This document shows positions 36,984-45,779 of a stretch of DNA of 64,000 nucleotides, piece after piece. The DNA comes from Pseudoalteromonas luteoviolacea H33-S. GTDB lineage: Bacteria; Pseudomonadota; Gammaproteobacteria; Enterobacterales; Alteromonadaceae. The notes below the pieces were generated by a model that saw only the letters and a program-made list of their open reading frames with translations, did not search any database and was not told the origin of the DNA. The stretch covers positions 1 through 64,000 of the forward strand of contig NZ_AUXY01000061.1 of assembly GCF_001625695.1 (NCBI RefSeq), read 5' to 3'. The position numbers were made by a program, and so were the translations under genes. The stretch's first letter is position 1. Each line of letters opens with the position of its first letter.

Positions 36984-37391
36984 TTACTGGAGCATATTTA
37001 CCTGTTGTTGAATACGTTCAACAATCGCTTTGACACCATTGCCTCTCGATGGGCTTAAATGTTTAATTAGGCCCATTTCTTCAAACAGCTGATAAGCGTC
37101 TATGTCTTTTGCTTCATTTGGTAATGTATGATTGTAACAGGCCAGAATAATCGCCAATAACCCTTTTACGATACGCGTATCTGAGTCAGCAATAAGCACA
37201 AGGCGTTGCTGAGACTCGTCTAGGTCAATGTGCAGCCATACGTTGCTTTCGCAGCCTTTTACAAGTGCTTCAGAGGTTTTCAATGGCTCTGGCAGACTTG
37301 GCAGTTTTTTACCAAGTAACATGATCTCACGGTATTTTGCTTGCCAGCCAGATAAACTGTTTAGCTTTTCTTGGATTTGAATGATATCCAT
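36984..37391 (-). CDS. csdE: Sulfur acceptor protein CsdE (SufE family)
   Basis: A 135-residue SufE/CsdE-family protein that accepts persulfide sulfur from the cysteine desulfurase CsdA. The acceptor C47 is in ALVKGCESNVW, the typical loop. The start is the ATG at 37391 (MDIIQIQEKL), preceded by GGAAGA that overlaps the end of csdA; an upstream TTG at 37415 lies inside csdA and is less likely. Four bases separate it from csdA. A small GCTCCA/TGGAGC hairpin (36977-36993) spans its stop codon, between it and the converging tcdA. Confidence 0.92.
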   Translation of the reverse strand: MDIIQIQEKLNSLSGWQAKYREIMLLGKKLPSLPEPLKTSEALVKGCESNVWLHIDLDESQQRLVLIADSDTRIVKGLLAIILACYNHTLPNEAKDIDAYQLFEEMGLIKHLSPSRGNGVKAIVERIQQQVNMLQ

Positions 37392-37395
37392 TATT

Positions 37396-38607
37396 CTATT
37401 CTTCCAACATCTCAATGGTTTCTATAAGTGCACTGATAAAAGTGTCTATGTCTTGTTGATTATTATAAAACGCAAGGCTTACGCGAATTGTGCCGGGAAT
37501 ATCTAAATGTGCCATTAAAGGCTGTGTGCAGTGATGGCCACTTCTTACTGCGACGCCGTAGGTATTTAGTAGGGTAGCGATGTCAAAGTGATGCTCGTCT
37601 TTGTATGTAAAACTGACAACACCAATATTATGTGTTGTGTCGCCCCACATTTTAATGCCTGCTATTTTTTGCAGGTTTGATACCAGATATTGATACAAAG
37701 TATGCTCATGCTCAATCAATGCATTCCGTTCAATATTATTGAGATAATCAAGTGCCGCTCCAAATCCGAGAACACCGCTTATATTAGGTGTACCAGGTTC
37801 AAACTTTTCAGGTGCTTGTCTAAACGTTGTGCCTGAGAAGCTAACAGTGTCGATCATTTCGCCACCGGTCTGGTAAACAGGGAGGCTATTGAGCAGTTCA
37901 AAACGACCGAATAGACCACCAAGACCCGTTGGCCCAAGCGCTTTATGTGCTGAAAACACAAAAAAATCACAACCAAGTTGTGTTAAGTCTGGCTTTAAAT
38001 GCATAAATGACTGGGCACCATCAACGACAGTGATTGTTGAATAGGCTTTTGAGGCCTCAATCAATGATTTGACGTCATGAATATTGCCCAGCGCATTTGA
38101 GGCATGGCAAATACTTAAAATCGTCGGTTTAAGCTCGTGTATGAGTTCAATTGACGCCGTATGGTCTAGCACCCCATCTTTTGAGGCGGGTAAAACAACG
38201 ATTTTAGCACCTGTTCTGGCAGCTGCTTGTTGCCAAGGTACAATATTGGCATGATGCTCAAAAGGGGAGAGCGCTATTACATCATCTTGAGCTAACTTTT
38301 CTGATAGACCATGGGCGATTAAATTAAGAGAGTCGGTTGCGCCTTTAGTCCACACTATTTCGTTTCTTTGAACATTTAAGTATTGAGCAAGTTTGTCGCG
38401 AACTGCTTCATATTTTGTGGTTGCATCAGCGCTAAGCGTGTGTGCGCCGCGGTGTACATTGGCATTCTCGAGCTGATAAAAATGGCTTACTGCATCAATT
38501 ACACTTTGTGGCTTTTGTGTTGTGGCGGCAGAATCAAAATAACAAAGTGGCTGCTCATCCACTAATTGGTGTAATAAAGGAAAGTCTTTACGAAGTTGCT
38601 CAATCAA
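37396..38607 (-). CDS. csdA: Cysteine desulfurase CsdA
   Basis: A 403-residue PLP-dependent group II cysteine desulfurase (SufS/CsdA). It releases sulfur from cysteine as a persulfide and hands it to CsdE, and CsdL/TcdA belongs to the same set in E. coli. The PLP lysine is K222 in FSAHKALGPTGLGG, and the active cysteine C360 lies in RSGHHCTQPL, both at the expected distance. No iron-sulfur (suf) genes lie nearby, which favours CsdA over SufS. Confidence 0.94.
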   Translation of the reverse strand: MIEQLRKDFPLLHQLVDEQPLCYFDSAATTQKPQSVIDAVSHFYQLENANVHRGAHTLSADATTKYEAVRDKLAQYLNVQRNEIVWTKGATDSLNLIAHGLSEKLAQDDVIALSPFEHHANIVPWQQAAARTGAKIVVLPASKDGVLDHTASIELIHELKPTILSICHASNALGNIHDVKSLIEASKAYSTITVVDGAQSFMHLKPDLTQLGCDFFVFSAHKALGPTGLGGLFGRFELLNSLPVYQTGGEMIDTVSFSGTTFRQAPEKFEPGTPNISGVLGFGAALDYLNNIERNALIEHEHTLYQYLVSNLQKIAGIKMWGDTTHNIGVVSFTYKDEHHFDIATLLNTYGVAVRSGHHCTQPLMAHLDIPGTIRVSLAFYNNQQDIDTFISALIETIEMLEE

Positions 38608-38693
38608 GATAGTTGCTCATTAAGAACCGGAAACCGCCGAATTTTACCTAATTGAAATTCCCTTGCAAGTATGAACAATTAAATCAGTAGGGT

Positions 38694-38725
38694 AAATTTA
38701 AAAAGGCAGCTTGTTGCTGCCTTAA
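38694..38725 (-). terminator. Terminator after the DUF4136 gene
   Basis: On the minus strand AAGGCAGC pairs with GCTGCCTT around a 5-base loop, followed by a T-rich tract (TTTTTAAATTT). It starts about 10 bases after the DUF4136 stop. Confidence 0.85.
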
Positions 38726-38733
38726 TTGTGCTT

Positions 38734-39288
38734 TTAGTGCTCAACCTTTGGAGGGAAGTTGGCGAGAATATCTTTGACGGTATTATTAACAGACTCGGTG
38801 CGTTTTTCAGGCGACTGTTTTTTACGTAAGCGACCTTCTTTTGCGCCACGCCAAACTAGTTGATTTGACGCACTGTCGATAATATCAATGACCAAAGTAC
38901 CGACTTCATATTCGCGCGCTTGCGTTTGTGTATGCCAGCCAACACCCCAATAGTTCCAGCGTGCAGAGTAGCTGGTATTAAAAGTGTCTACGTCAAGCTT
39001 TGTATCTACTGCCGCGTGGAAGTTTACCATTACATCCGCTTTAGTGCCTTCAACAAGGGTGATACCGTGCTGTGTCATCTCAGTAATAATTGCGTTGCGT
39101 ACGCGCTTTTCCATCAGCTCACTGATTTGATAATTGTCTGCACCTTTATCAAAATTGGCAGTGTCAGGAGACCAGGAAAAGGTTTTGTAATTGGCAAACT
39201 CAACAGATTTATCATAATCCCAATCTGGTGTGTTAGAACAAGCACTTAAAACAATTAAACTTAGCGCTACAAGCAGGTTACGAGTCAT
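38734..39288 (-). CDS. DUF4136 lipoprotein
   Basis: A 184-residue protein with a lipoprotein signal (LIVLSAC, lipid on C17) and the DUF4136 hallmark start YDKSVEFANYKTFSW. Aspartate at position +5 or later after the cysteine does not suggest inner-membrane retention, so outer-membrane placement is likely. Mid-protein VMVNFHAAVDTKLDV and the C-terminal ANFPP motif are typical. Function is unknown. It lies 100 bases after mksB on the same strand, with two hairpins in the gap, so it probably has its own transcript. Confidence 0.88.
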   Translation of the reverse strand: MTRNLLVALSLIVLSACSNTPDWDYDKSVEFANYKTFSWSPDTANFDKGADNYQISELMEKRVRNAIITEMTQHGITLVEGTKADVMVNFHAAVDTKLDVDTFNTSYSARWNYWGVGWHTQTQAREYEVGTLVIDIIDSASNQLVWRGAKEGRLRKKQSPEKRTESVNNTVKDILANFPPKVEH

Positions 39289-39326
39289 TTTTTACTCCTT
39301 AATTAAGGCTTTTGGCCTTGTAATAC

Positions 39327-39372
39327 TAACTGGACCTTAATGGGTAAGCAAAAATGCCCTAAGATCCAGTTA
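39327..39372 (-). terminator. Stem-loop between mksB-like and DUF4136 genes
   Basis: TAACTGGACCTTA (39327-39339) pairs with TAAGATCCAGTTA (39360-39372) with one mismatch, and an inner GGG/CCC pair shortens the loop. It lies 17 bases after the condensin operon on the minus strand but lacks a good T-run, so it may be a weak terminator or a 3'-end stabiliser. Confidence 0.5.
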
Positions 39373-39388
39373 TTAAGACCATTTTAAA

Positions 39389-42166
39389 CTACGAATGTTC
39401 CACTTCAATCCAGTCTTTTTCGTCTACCCAGTTTTGGCTGCCTTTATTCACACTGCGAATTGGCACTAGGTAATCACAACTTATCTGTGGCTTCACCGAC
39501 GCAAAAATAGGCACGAACCCAAAACTTAAGGCAGTCTCTATAATTGCTTTTTGGTTCTGCGGGTCAATATCAGCCGCTTCATCAATATAAATAGGTATAC
39601 GGTACAACGCTTGCTCTTGATCAGAAAGCAGGTAGCGGATAAACAACATACCGCACAGTAACTTAATGGTGATACGCGTACCGTTTGAACCGGCAGAGTC
39701 AATTTTATCGAAGTGCTCGGTTTCACCAGCGCGGTTGACGACTTCAAAGCGGATGTCAAATAAATCGGTTAGTGTCAGGCCTGCTTTTTCACTTGCCAGC
39801 TTAATAATGTGATCTTTTGCTTCATTTACCGCATTTTCGTCCGCTTTGGCTTCACTGAGCAAATCAAAGCTTTCACCTTGCTCGTAGACTTCTGAGGTAC
39901 TGATAATAGTATCAATACTGTCAACCAGCATCTTGCGAGGGATCACATTTATCTTAAACGCTTTTAGGTTTGAAATACGGTGTTGACTGATCCCACGGTT
40001 GAAACTGTTCATTTCACGGCGTAAGCGATCTAAGTCTTCTCGTAAGCCTTTAATTGTTGCCGCAACCTCTGTAAGTGCAACACGTGCTTGACGCTCTACC
40101 GCATCGCGCTCGTTATCAATATTGTGATAGGCGCTGATCAACTTAGCGTATTTTGTCGACTCATCTGTTTCGTTATCAAACTTTGTAATGCCCGCATTGT
40201 AAATGTGCAAATAGGTGTTGCGCACATTTACATCAAGGTTTCTCAGCTCTTGGCAGTCTTTATTAAACTGATGCACGATTTCCGAGAGGTTATCAAAGTC
40301 AATTTTAACATCGATAGGGTAAGGGGTTTGCTTACCCTCATAAATCGCCAATGTATGGTCGATACGTTCAGACTTAACTTGCTTTAAACGATCGCTTTGT
40401 CTCAGGATGAGATCTTGTTTGCTCTTGATGATCGAGCGACGATCTGAAATAGATCCCGCATTGCGTTGCACATCTTGTAAATAGTCATCAACTTGCTCGC
40501 GCTCAGCCGTTAATTGGTCTTTAAGCGCAAGCTGTGCTTCAGCTGATTGCTGCATAGTTTGGAATTGCTCAAAGCGCTTGAGTGCTTCTTCGGTTGCCAT
40601 CAGCTCCTGATATAGCGCATCGCGTTCTTGCTGCTTATCGGCGACGTTTGCAGCAACTTCTCTTTGTTGTTTAAGCTCTGTGAGCGAGCGCTGCAGGGCT
40701 TCAAGCTGGGCTTGTAGCTGTGCTTTATTCTCTCCACTTTGCATTTGCACAGGCGCTAGTTTTTTCAGCTTAATGCTGACACCAGGTAGTTTAAGTTCAC
40801 CGCCTTTTACAGCGTTTGATAGAAGCGCTAAGAAGTCTGCAAATGCGTCTTCATTTTCAATTGTGACTTCACCCTGTGAAGTGGTGGCAAAAGAGAGCAG
40901 ATCAGGATTTAAAATTCGTGAGATCTCTTCAACTTCTTTTAAAGAGAGATCCTCACGCATACGCGTAAATAAATTAAATTCTAAGTTTTTAAGCTGAAGC
41001 TTTAAGCTCTTGATTTGCTTTTGCGTTTCACCAATTCGGTAGTCAAGTGTATGTAAGCTTTGACCTTGCGCACTGTTAATTGAGAACGACAGTTGCTCAT
41101 ACTCTTTTTTCAACAGTGTTAGGTTGGTTTTCAAAGTGGCGTGATTGGTCAGCTCAAACTCTGATTTAAGGGCTTGGTAGTCTGTAAACCACTGCTCAAT
41201 TTGTGTTTGTTTACGCTCTATATCACGAGATTGCTGAACATACAGCTGCTGTTTTTGCTCAAAATCACGCTTTTCTTGTTCGATGTTTTCAAGCTGTTCG
41301 TTAAGCTCATCGATCTGTGTCGTTTGATATTCATCAAAGGCGATAATGGCTTGGTCAATCTTAGGCGCATAAGCAGCTAATTTGCCTTTAATGGTTGCTT
41401 CACTTTCGATCATCTGCTCAAGTGCAGCAATGGGCTCTTGCATTGACTCTAGTGCATTGAGCTCTCGTTTTGAGCGGTTAACCTTGTCAAACGCGCGGCG
41501 CCATACTTCATAAAAGTCAACCTTCGAATTTGACATATGACGTTCAAAAACACGTAGCATAAAGCGTTTAACATCATGAGCACCAAGCTTGTGCAAATTT
41601 AAGATACGTCTAAAGATCTCTTTATAGATCGCGGCATCTTGCACATTGTTGAGTGGGATCATTTTAAGGTTAATGTCGCCGTCGTAAGGCGTCGCACCAC
41701 CAGTTAACAATGCGTTTAATTCGGCAGCTTTAAGCTCAATGGGCTTGAAACCTTTTTCACCAAGGTGATTAAATAACTTGGTGTATTTGATGATGCTTTT
41801 GCCTTCAGTAAAGTCATCAAGGTTTAATTTGCCGTTGTAGCAAAAAAACTGATGCGCATAGCCTGCAATTTTACCGAGGCCTGCGACACCAATCACGACG
41901 TCGCCATGAGGGAGGTTTGCTTCGAGTAAAATATAAGATTGATCACTAGAGAAGTAGAATTTTCTGGTTTCTTCTAAGTCGTGACCATCCCATTCAGTCA
42001 AACGTAAGTCATTGACTAATGGGAATTGTAGCGCATTGATAACAGAGCTTTTACCCGTGTTGTTTGGCGCACAGATAGATGCACTTTTATCTAATGGGAT
42101 AACACACTTGGCGTAGCCTGCCGTGTTTAAAAGCGCCAGTTTGCTTAGTCCATATAATTCGCTCAT
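39389..42166 (-). CDS. mksB: SMC-like condensin ATPase, MksB/MukB-like
   Basis: A 925-residue SMC-like ATPase. The Walker A is A33-PNNTG-K39-S40, the signature motif is G826-SNGT and Walker B is IYID862-E863, so head dimerisation and hydrolysis residues are present. Long coiled coils fill about 260-390 and 460-720, with a short hinge-like middle. At 925 residues it is much smaller than E. coli MukB (1486) and close to Pseudomonas MksB (about 940). It is the last gene of a kleisin/KITE/SMC operon and overlaps the upstream mksE-like gene by 4 bases. Expected role: chromosome compaction, or recognition of foreign circular DNA if a nuclease partner exists. Confidence 0.85.
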   Translation of the reverse strand: MSELYGLSKLALLNTAGYAKCVIPLDKSASICAPNNTGKSSVINALQFPLVNDLRLTEWDGHDLEETRKFYFSSDQSYILLEANLPHGDVVIGVAGLGKIAGYAHQFFCYNGKLNLDDFTEGKSIIKYTKLFNHLGEKGFKPIELKAAELNALLTGGATPYDGDINLKMIPLNNVQDAAIYKEIFRRILNLHKLGAHDVKRFMLRVFERHMSNSKVDFYEVWRRAFDKVNRSKRELNALESMQEPIAALEQMIESEATIKGKLAAYAPKIDQAIIAFDEYQTTQIDELNEQLENIEQEKRDFEQKQQLYVQQSRDIERKQTQIEQWFTDYQALKSEFELTNHATLKTNLTLLKKEYEQLSFSINSAQGQSLHTLDYRIGETQKQIKSLKLQLKNLEFNLFTRMREDLSLKEVEEISRILNPDLLSFATTSQGEVTIENEDAFADFLALLSNAVKGGELKLPGVSIKLKKLAPVQMQSGENKAQLQAQLEALQRSLTELKQQREVAANVADKQQERDALYQELMATEEALKRFEQFQTMQQSAEAQLALKDQLTAEREQVDDYLQDVQRNAGSISDRRSIIKSKQDLILRQSDRLKQVKSERIDHTLAIYEGKQTPYPIDVKIDFDNLSEIVHQFNKDCQELRNLDVNVRNTYLHIYNAGITKFDNETDESTKYAKLISAYHNIDNERDAVERQARVALTEVAATIKGLREDLDRLRREMNSFNRGISQHRISNLKAFKINVIPRKMLVDSIDTIISTSEVYEQGESFDLLSEAKADENAVNEAKDHIIKLASEKAGLTLTDLFDIRFEVVNRAGETEHFDKIDSAGSNGTRITIKLLCGMLFIRYLLSDQEQALYRIPIYIDEAADIDPQNQKAIIETALSFGFVPIFASVKPQISCDYLVPIRSVNKGSQNWVDEKDWIEVEHS

Positions 42167-42714
42167 ACTTCTTCCTCTAGCGCTTCAAAGTTATCTTCAT
42201 TGACTTCCATCAAGGCGTCGATATATCTATAAACCGGTGCTAACAATACAAAACCACGCTCGGTTTCTTTACAAAGCCCTAATCTCAACATCCTTAAAAA
42301 GACATCTTTTCTTAAATCTGATCCTGAGAAGATCTCTAATTGATCAAATAAGTGTTTGTTAAGTTGGATGAGTGTTTGCATTAGTTCTAAATCGATTTGC
42401 TCATCAAACAGCGCACGCAAAGGATCTTTGCCTTGGTTTGCGTAATACTCGATGAGGATAAACACCGTTAGTGCAATGGCGCGGCTGATTTTGCCCATAT
42501 TAGGTGTGCTTTCGTCACTGGCAAGATAATAAAAGCCGCGAGCATCATGCTGAAGATCGTGACCAAGTGCCGCAAATAGCGCTTGGTAAGCTTCAATGTG
42601 CTGATCAAGTTCTTGCCAAAGCGTCGTGTCTTGTTCACTAATGTGGTAACCACCAGCAAGCTTTTTATTGATAGCTTGCAACTGGGATAAGTCGTTTAGA
42701 TTAATTTGTGTCAT
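42163..42714 (-). CDS. mksE: Condensin accessory subunit, MksE/MukE-like
   Basis: A 183-residue acidic cytoplasmic protein, largely helical, with a C-terminal winged-helix-like stretch (SDLRKDVFLRMLRLGLCKETERGFVLLAPVYRYIDAL). Sequence similarity to any family is weak by eye. The call rests mainly on position: it lies between an MukF/MksF-type kleisin gene (10 bases upstream) and an SMC-like ATPase gene (4-base overlap), exactly the F-E-B order of MukBEF, MksBEF and JetABC operons. The size fits KITE subunits (about 180-240). Confidence 0.75.
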   Translation of the reverse strand: MTQINLNDLSQLQAINKKLAGGYHISEQDTTLWQELDQHIEAYQALFAALGHDLQHDARGFYYLASDESTPNMGKISRAIALTVFILIEYYANQGKDPLRALFDEQIDLELMQTLIQLNKHLFDQLEIFSGSDLRKDVFLRMLRLGLCKETERGFVLLAPVYRYIDALMEVNEDNFEALEEEV

Positions 42715-42724
42715 GGTGTTGTAC

Positions 42725-43993
42725 TTATTGCTTTACTTTTTCAGCGTCAGACTCAGTGTGCTCTGAAGCGCTAAATGGATACAATTTAATTTTGGTATTT
42801 GCCAGCTGCATAGACTCTTGAGAGTCAGACTGCGTGACCGAGAGCTCAGGGTCGCTGATAAGCTTTTGGTATAAAAACAGCATTTCATCAGCTTCAAGCT
42901 TCGGATAGCTATCACTTAAGAAACCAAGTAGGGCGGTGCGCTTTTTACCGCTGCTGGCAAATGATTTTCTAACATCCTGATAGTCAGGGATATTAGGGCT
43001 TTGATATGCCGGTACATCGTCGTGATCAGGGAGCTGATATTCTTCATGCTCAAACTCTGCAAGACTTGCCATATAAGCAACCATATGGCGTTTTTGACCA
43101 AGGTTAAAGCGCTGTATATCAGACACAAAATCGGGTTGTACAGGACTTAGCATACGATCAACGCCATTTTTACGAATAAGCCCCAATACTTTGGCTGCCT
43201 GACGTGTGATTAAGGTATTACGTCTAAGCTCTTCACGCAGTGGCATGAGCATATCTGCACTTTTTCCTAAGCTTTCACGACCGATTAAATGCATGTCTAG
43301 AATGCGTGTTCTTAATTGCTCTAACATACGTTTGTCGTGCGCACCGCGTCCAAGCTGCTCAATTTGGCTTATTTGCTCACTTATTTGTAATTCAATTTGG
43401 CTAAAACAGGCTTGGAATGGTCCGTGAATGTCGACCATTTCAAGCATCGGCTCAATGTATTCGTCAAAGGCTTCAATGACAGCTTGATAACGTCGTTTTA
43501 GTGATAAATTACTGTGATCAGACTTTGCTTGCTCAACCAAGTTGAGGATCGCGCTTTCGTTGTGTTGATATAGCTTTACAATTTTTCTGACGCGTTCGTC
43601 CATTATACGACTGAATCGTCTCAACTCACTGTGGTCACCTTCATTGCCTGCTTGAGAAAGGCGCTCGCCTAAACGTTGCAAATCTTTCACTAGTACAGTG
43701 ATTTCTTCAGCCAATCCCAAGTGCTCTTCTTGTAATAAAAAGCTTGCAAAATCAGCGACTGCACGATTGATCTCAAGTTGAGAAGACTTAGCTAATGGAA
43801 TAATAATTTCTTGATTTAATAATCTATTTGTCTCTTTATAAACCCGTTCACTTGACCAGTTTGGGTTTTTTAGTTTTATTAAGTTTTGTACATCTTTTAT
43901 ACTGAAATCGGACATTTTAAAGCGTTTAAATAACAGCTCTAAAACACTCCAGTGCTCATTTAATGTATTAAGAACTTTTTTAGCTGGGATCAT
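42725..43993 (-). CDS. mksF: Condensin kleisin subunit, MksF/MukF-like
   Basis: A 422-residue soluble, highly helical protein. An N-terminal winged-helix-like region (about 1-70: EHWSVLELLFKRFKMSDFSIKDVQNLIKL in sense) is followed by long helices and a C-terminal domain (about 280-400). This is the plan of MukF/MksF kleisins, which bridge SMC heads and bind the KITE dimer. As first gene of the operon it faces the divergent nhaD gene across a 158-base region that must hold both promoters. Family assignment rests on architecture and operon order, since the sequence itself is divergent. Confidence 0.75.
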   Translation of the reverse strand: MIPAKKVLNTLNEHWSVLELLFKRFKMSDFSIKDVQNLIKLKNPNWSSERVYKETNRLLNQEIIIPLAKSSQLEINRAVADFASFLLQEEHLGLAEEITVLVKDLQRLGERLSQAGNEGDHSELRRFSRIMDERVRKIVKLYQHNESAILNLVEQAKSDHSNLSLKRRYQAVIEAFDEYIEPMLEMVDIHGPFQACFSQIELQISEQISQIEQLGRGAHDKRMLEQLRTRILDMHLIGRESLGKSADMLMPLREELRRNTLITRQAAKVLGLIRKNGVDRMLSPVQPDFVSDIQRFNLGQKRHMVAYMASLAEFEHEEYQLPDHDDVPAYQSPNIPDYQDVRKSFASSGKKRTALLGFLSDSYPKLEADEMLFLYQKLISDPELSVTQSDSQESMQLANTKIKLYPFSASEHTESDAEKVKQ

Positions 43994-44151
43994 AACTTTC
44001 CAGTTTGTATCATTTTTGTGACATCACTAGTTCACTAATTTGTCATAAAGTGTAATTAGCGATAGCAGTCACTTGCCCATAGTGTTAGACTCCGCGCCGA
44101 TTTACATCGCCCTTTACAAAAATTACATTTTATTACAGGTTGTTTACGCGT

Positions 44152-45399
44152 ATGGTCACTTCCATAATCCTAACCCTAATAGCGCTAGCTTTTGTGCTTA
44201 TCGTTATAGAGGATATTATCCATGTAAACAAGGCCAAAACGACGCTTTTTTTTGGCACTTTATGTTGGATTATCGCTTTTATATCTCCAATTCATGGTGA
44301 AAGCTCAGAAACTATACAACATCAGCTCGATCACAACATTTTAGAAATCGCGACCTTATGGCTATTTTTAATGGCTGCGATGACCTTTGTTGCTTATTTA
44401 AACTCCAAAGGTTTTATTCAGAATATTGTACACAGGATCATGCCTGCGCAAATCAGCGAGAGAAAGTTAATGTTTCTTGTCGGTGCATTTGCCTTTGTTT
44501 TTTCTTCGATTTCGGACAATATTACCGCGACTTTAATTTCACTCGCGGTTGTCATGTCATTGAAGTTGGATGCTAAAAAGCTTGTTAAGTATGCCACATT
44601 AATCATATTTAGCGTAAATTCTGGCGGTGTCTCTTTAATCACAGGCGATGTAACGACCTTAATGATATTTTTGGCTGGTAAAGTCACCATTCCTGACTTG
44701 CTGTTGTTGGTGTTGCCAGCGATTGTGAGTGTATTTGCACTGGCAGCTATGTTGTCCATTGGTATGAATGAGCAGCTTCACTTTGCAAGGCAAGAAGTCA
44801 GAAGAATAGAAAAAACTGATATCACCATTGCTGTGATTTTCATGTCGACTGTACTCGCTACCTTATTTTTAAGTGTGCAATATCAAGTACCACCCATGCT
44901 TACATTTTTGTTTGGCTTGTCATTTATGTTTTTAGTCGCGCAGTTTCTTATGCGTAAAAAGGACGTCAACAAGAAGATTATTGATTACATACGAGAGATA
45001 GAGTACGACACATTACTGTTTTTTGTCGGTGTACTTTTGTTGGTGGGCGCGCTTAAAGAAGTTGGCGTATTGAGTATGTTTACTGAGTTATATCAATATT
45101 TGGCACCAGAATATGCGAATTATCTAGTTGGGCTGTTGAGCGCGGCGGTCGATAATGTGCCACTTACGGCAGCTTTACTTAAAGCGCAGATTGAAATGAC
45201 ACCTCAGCAATGGCTAACCTTTACGTATGCAACTGGGGTTGGTGGCTCGATGCTTATTATTGGTTCAGCTGCGGGGATCATCGCAATGAGTAAAGTTAAA
45301 GCGCTGACGTTCATGAGTTATTTAAAGATGGTGTTATATCTTCTTGTCGCTTATTCCATTGGTTATGCGGGTTCATTTTATATGGGACAGTTTATCTAA
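44152..45399 (+). CDS. nhaD: Na+/H+ antiporter NhaD
   Basis: A 415-residue inner-membrane antiporter of the NhaD family, which exports Na+ (and Li+) in halophilic and marine bacteria. About 11-12 membrane segments are present. Motifs in the family include FSSISDNITATLISLAVV, NSGGVSLITGDVTTLMIF and AAVDNVPLTAALLKAQ, with paired acidic residues inside the membrane. The ATG at 44152 (MVTSIILTLIAL) is preferred because ACAGG lies about 12 bases upstream; a TTG at 44140 touches that same AGG and is less likely. It is a single-gene unit. Confidence 0.94.
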   Translation: MVTSIILTLIALAFVLIVIEDIIHVNKAKTTLFFGTLCWIIAFISPIHGESSETIQHQLDHNILEIATLWLFLMAAMTFVAYLNSKGFIQNIVHRIMPAQISERKLMFLVGAFAFVFSSISDNITATLISLAVVMSLKLDAKKLVKYATLIIFSVNSGGVSLITGDVTTLMIFLAGKVTIPDLLLLVLPAIVSVFALAAMLSIGMNEQLHFARQEVRRIEKTDITIAVIFMSTVLATLFLSVQYQVPPMLTFLFGLSFMFLVAQFLMRKKDVNKKIIDYIREIEYDTLLFFVGVLLLVGALKEVGVLSMFTELYQYLAPEYANYLVGLLSAAVDNVPLTAALLKAQIEMTPQQWLTFTYATGVGGSMLIIGSAAGIIAMSKVKALTFMSYLKMVLYLLVAYSIGYAGSFYMGQFI

Positions 45400-45410
45400 A
45401 TATACTTTTT

Positions 45411-45447
45411 GATGTCTAGGTACAAAATTACTTGACACCTAGACGTC
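45411..45447. repeat. Imperfect inverted repeat after nhaD
   Basis: GATGTCTAGGT (45411-45421) pairs with ACCTAGACGTC (45437-45447) through one G-T position. The right arm carries TTGACA at 45432-45437, which looks like a -35 box, with TAGTTT 17 bases later, but a terminator follows at once. It may be part of the nhaD mRNA end or an operator; I cannot decide. Confidence 0.45.
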
Positions 45448-45462
45448 TAAAAGATAGTTTTT

Positions 45463-45494
45463 AAAAGCCTGCTCCAGTAGCAGGCTTTTATTTT
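45463..45494 (+). terminator. Terminator after nhaD
   Basis: AAAAGCCTGCT pairs perfectly with AGCAGGCTTTT around a 5-base loop, followed by ATTTT. It isolates nhaD from the lysC riboswitch transcript. Confidence 0.9.
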
Positions 45495-45526
45495 GCTATT
45501 GTTCAGCTTAGAACACGCAAAATAGA

Positions 45527-45690
45527 CAGAAGAGGTGCGATGCTTAGGTAGCTTGTTTGAGGACACGACATCCAACGACAGCAAGTGAGGGAAGTATTCG
45601 CCGAGGAAAGTCATTGGTCGTCACAATAACTTTTCGGTTTACGGGGTTGAATCCCCGGAACTGTCACCGATTATTGGTGGAGAGCTTCTG
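45527..45690 (+). promoter_or_regulatory. Lysine riboswitch (L-box) aptamer upstream of lysC
   Basis: The closing stem P1 is CAGAAG (45527-45532) with CTTCTG (45685-45690). The conserved cores follow in the known order: AGAGGTGCGATGC with AGGTAG, GAGGGAAG with TTCGCCGAGG, the GGGGTTGAATCCCCGG stem-loop, CTGTCACC and GGTGGAGAGC. All match the E. coli lysC leader element by element. The aptamer should bind lysine and reduce aspartokinase III expression. The gene start lies 90 bases downstream, see the hairpin at 45735-45775. Confidence 0.96.
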
Positions 45691-45734
45691 GCAGTGGTTT
45701 TTCAATGTATTTCAATATCCTCTTGCCAATGAGT

Positions 45735-45775
45735 TCTCCTTATTTTTTGACAGCACCGATGTTGTCACAAGGAGA
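45735..45775 (+). promoter_or_regulatory. Shine-Dalgarno sequestering hairpin of the lysC riboswitch
   Basis: TCTCCTT (45735-45741) is the exact complement of AAGGAGA (45769-45775), the lysC Shine-Dalgarno. An inner TGACA/TGTCA stem (45748-45752 with 45763-45767) extends the helix. No T-run terminator is present between aptamer and gene, so this riboswitch most likely acts on translation initiation. Confidence 0.75.
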
Positions 45776-45779
45776 TAAA

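Noticed and set aside
39389..43993. Complete Wadjet (JetABCD/MksBEFG) defence system
   Set aside because: The three condensin-like genes are present but no JetD/MksG nuclease gene lies on either side, so the full system is not supported in this window.
44073..44300. 75-residue plus-strand reading frame across the nhaD start
   Set aside because: It overlaps the nhaD coding region in another frame, and nhaD has clear family motifs.
45557..45778. 73-residue plus-strand reading frame before lysC
   Set aside because: It lies entirely inside the lysine riboswitch and its expression platform, which explain the sequence.
45705..45779. N-terminal extension of lysC to an ATG at 45705
   Set aside because: The family N terminus begins at the ATG at 45780, which has an excellent Shine-Dalgarno; the extension would run through the regulatory hairpin.
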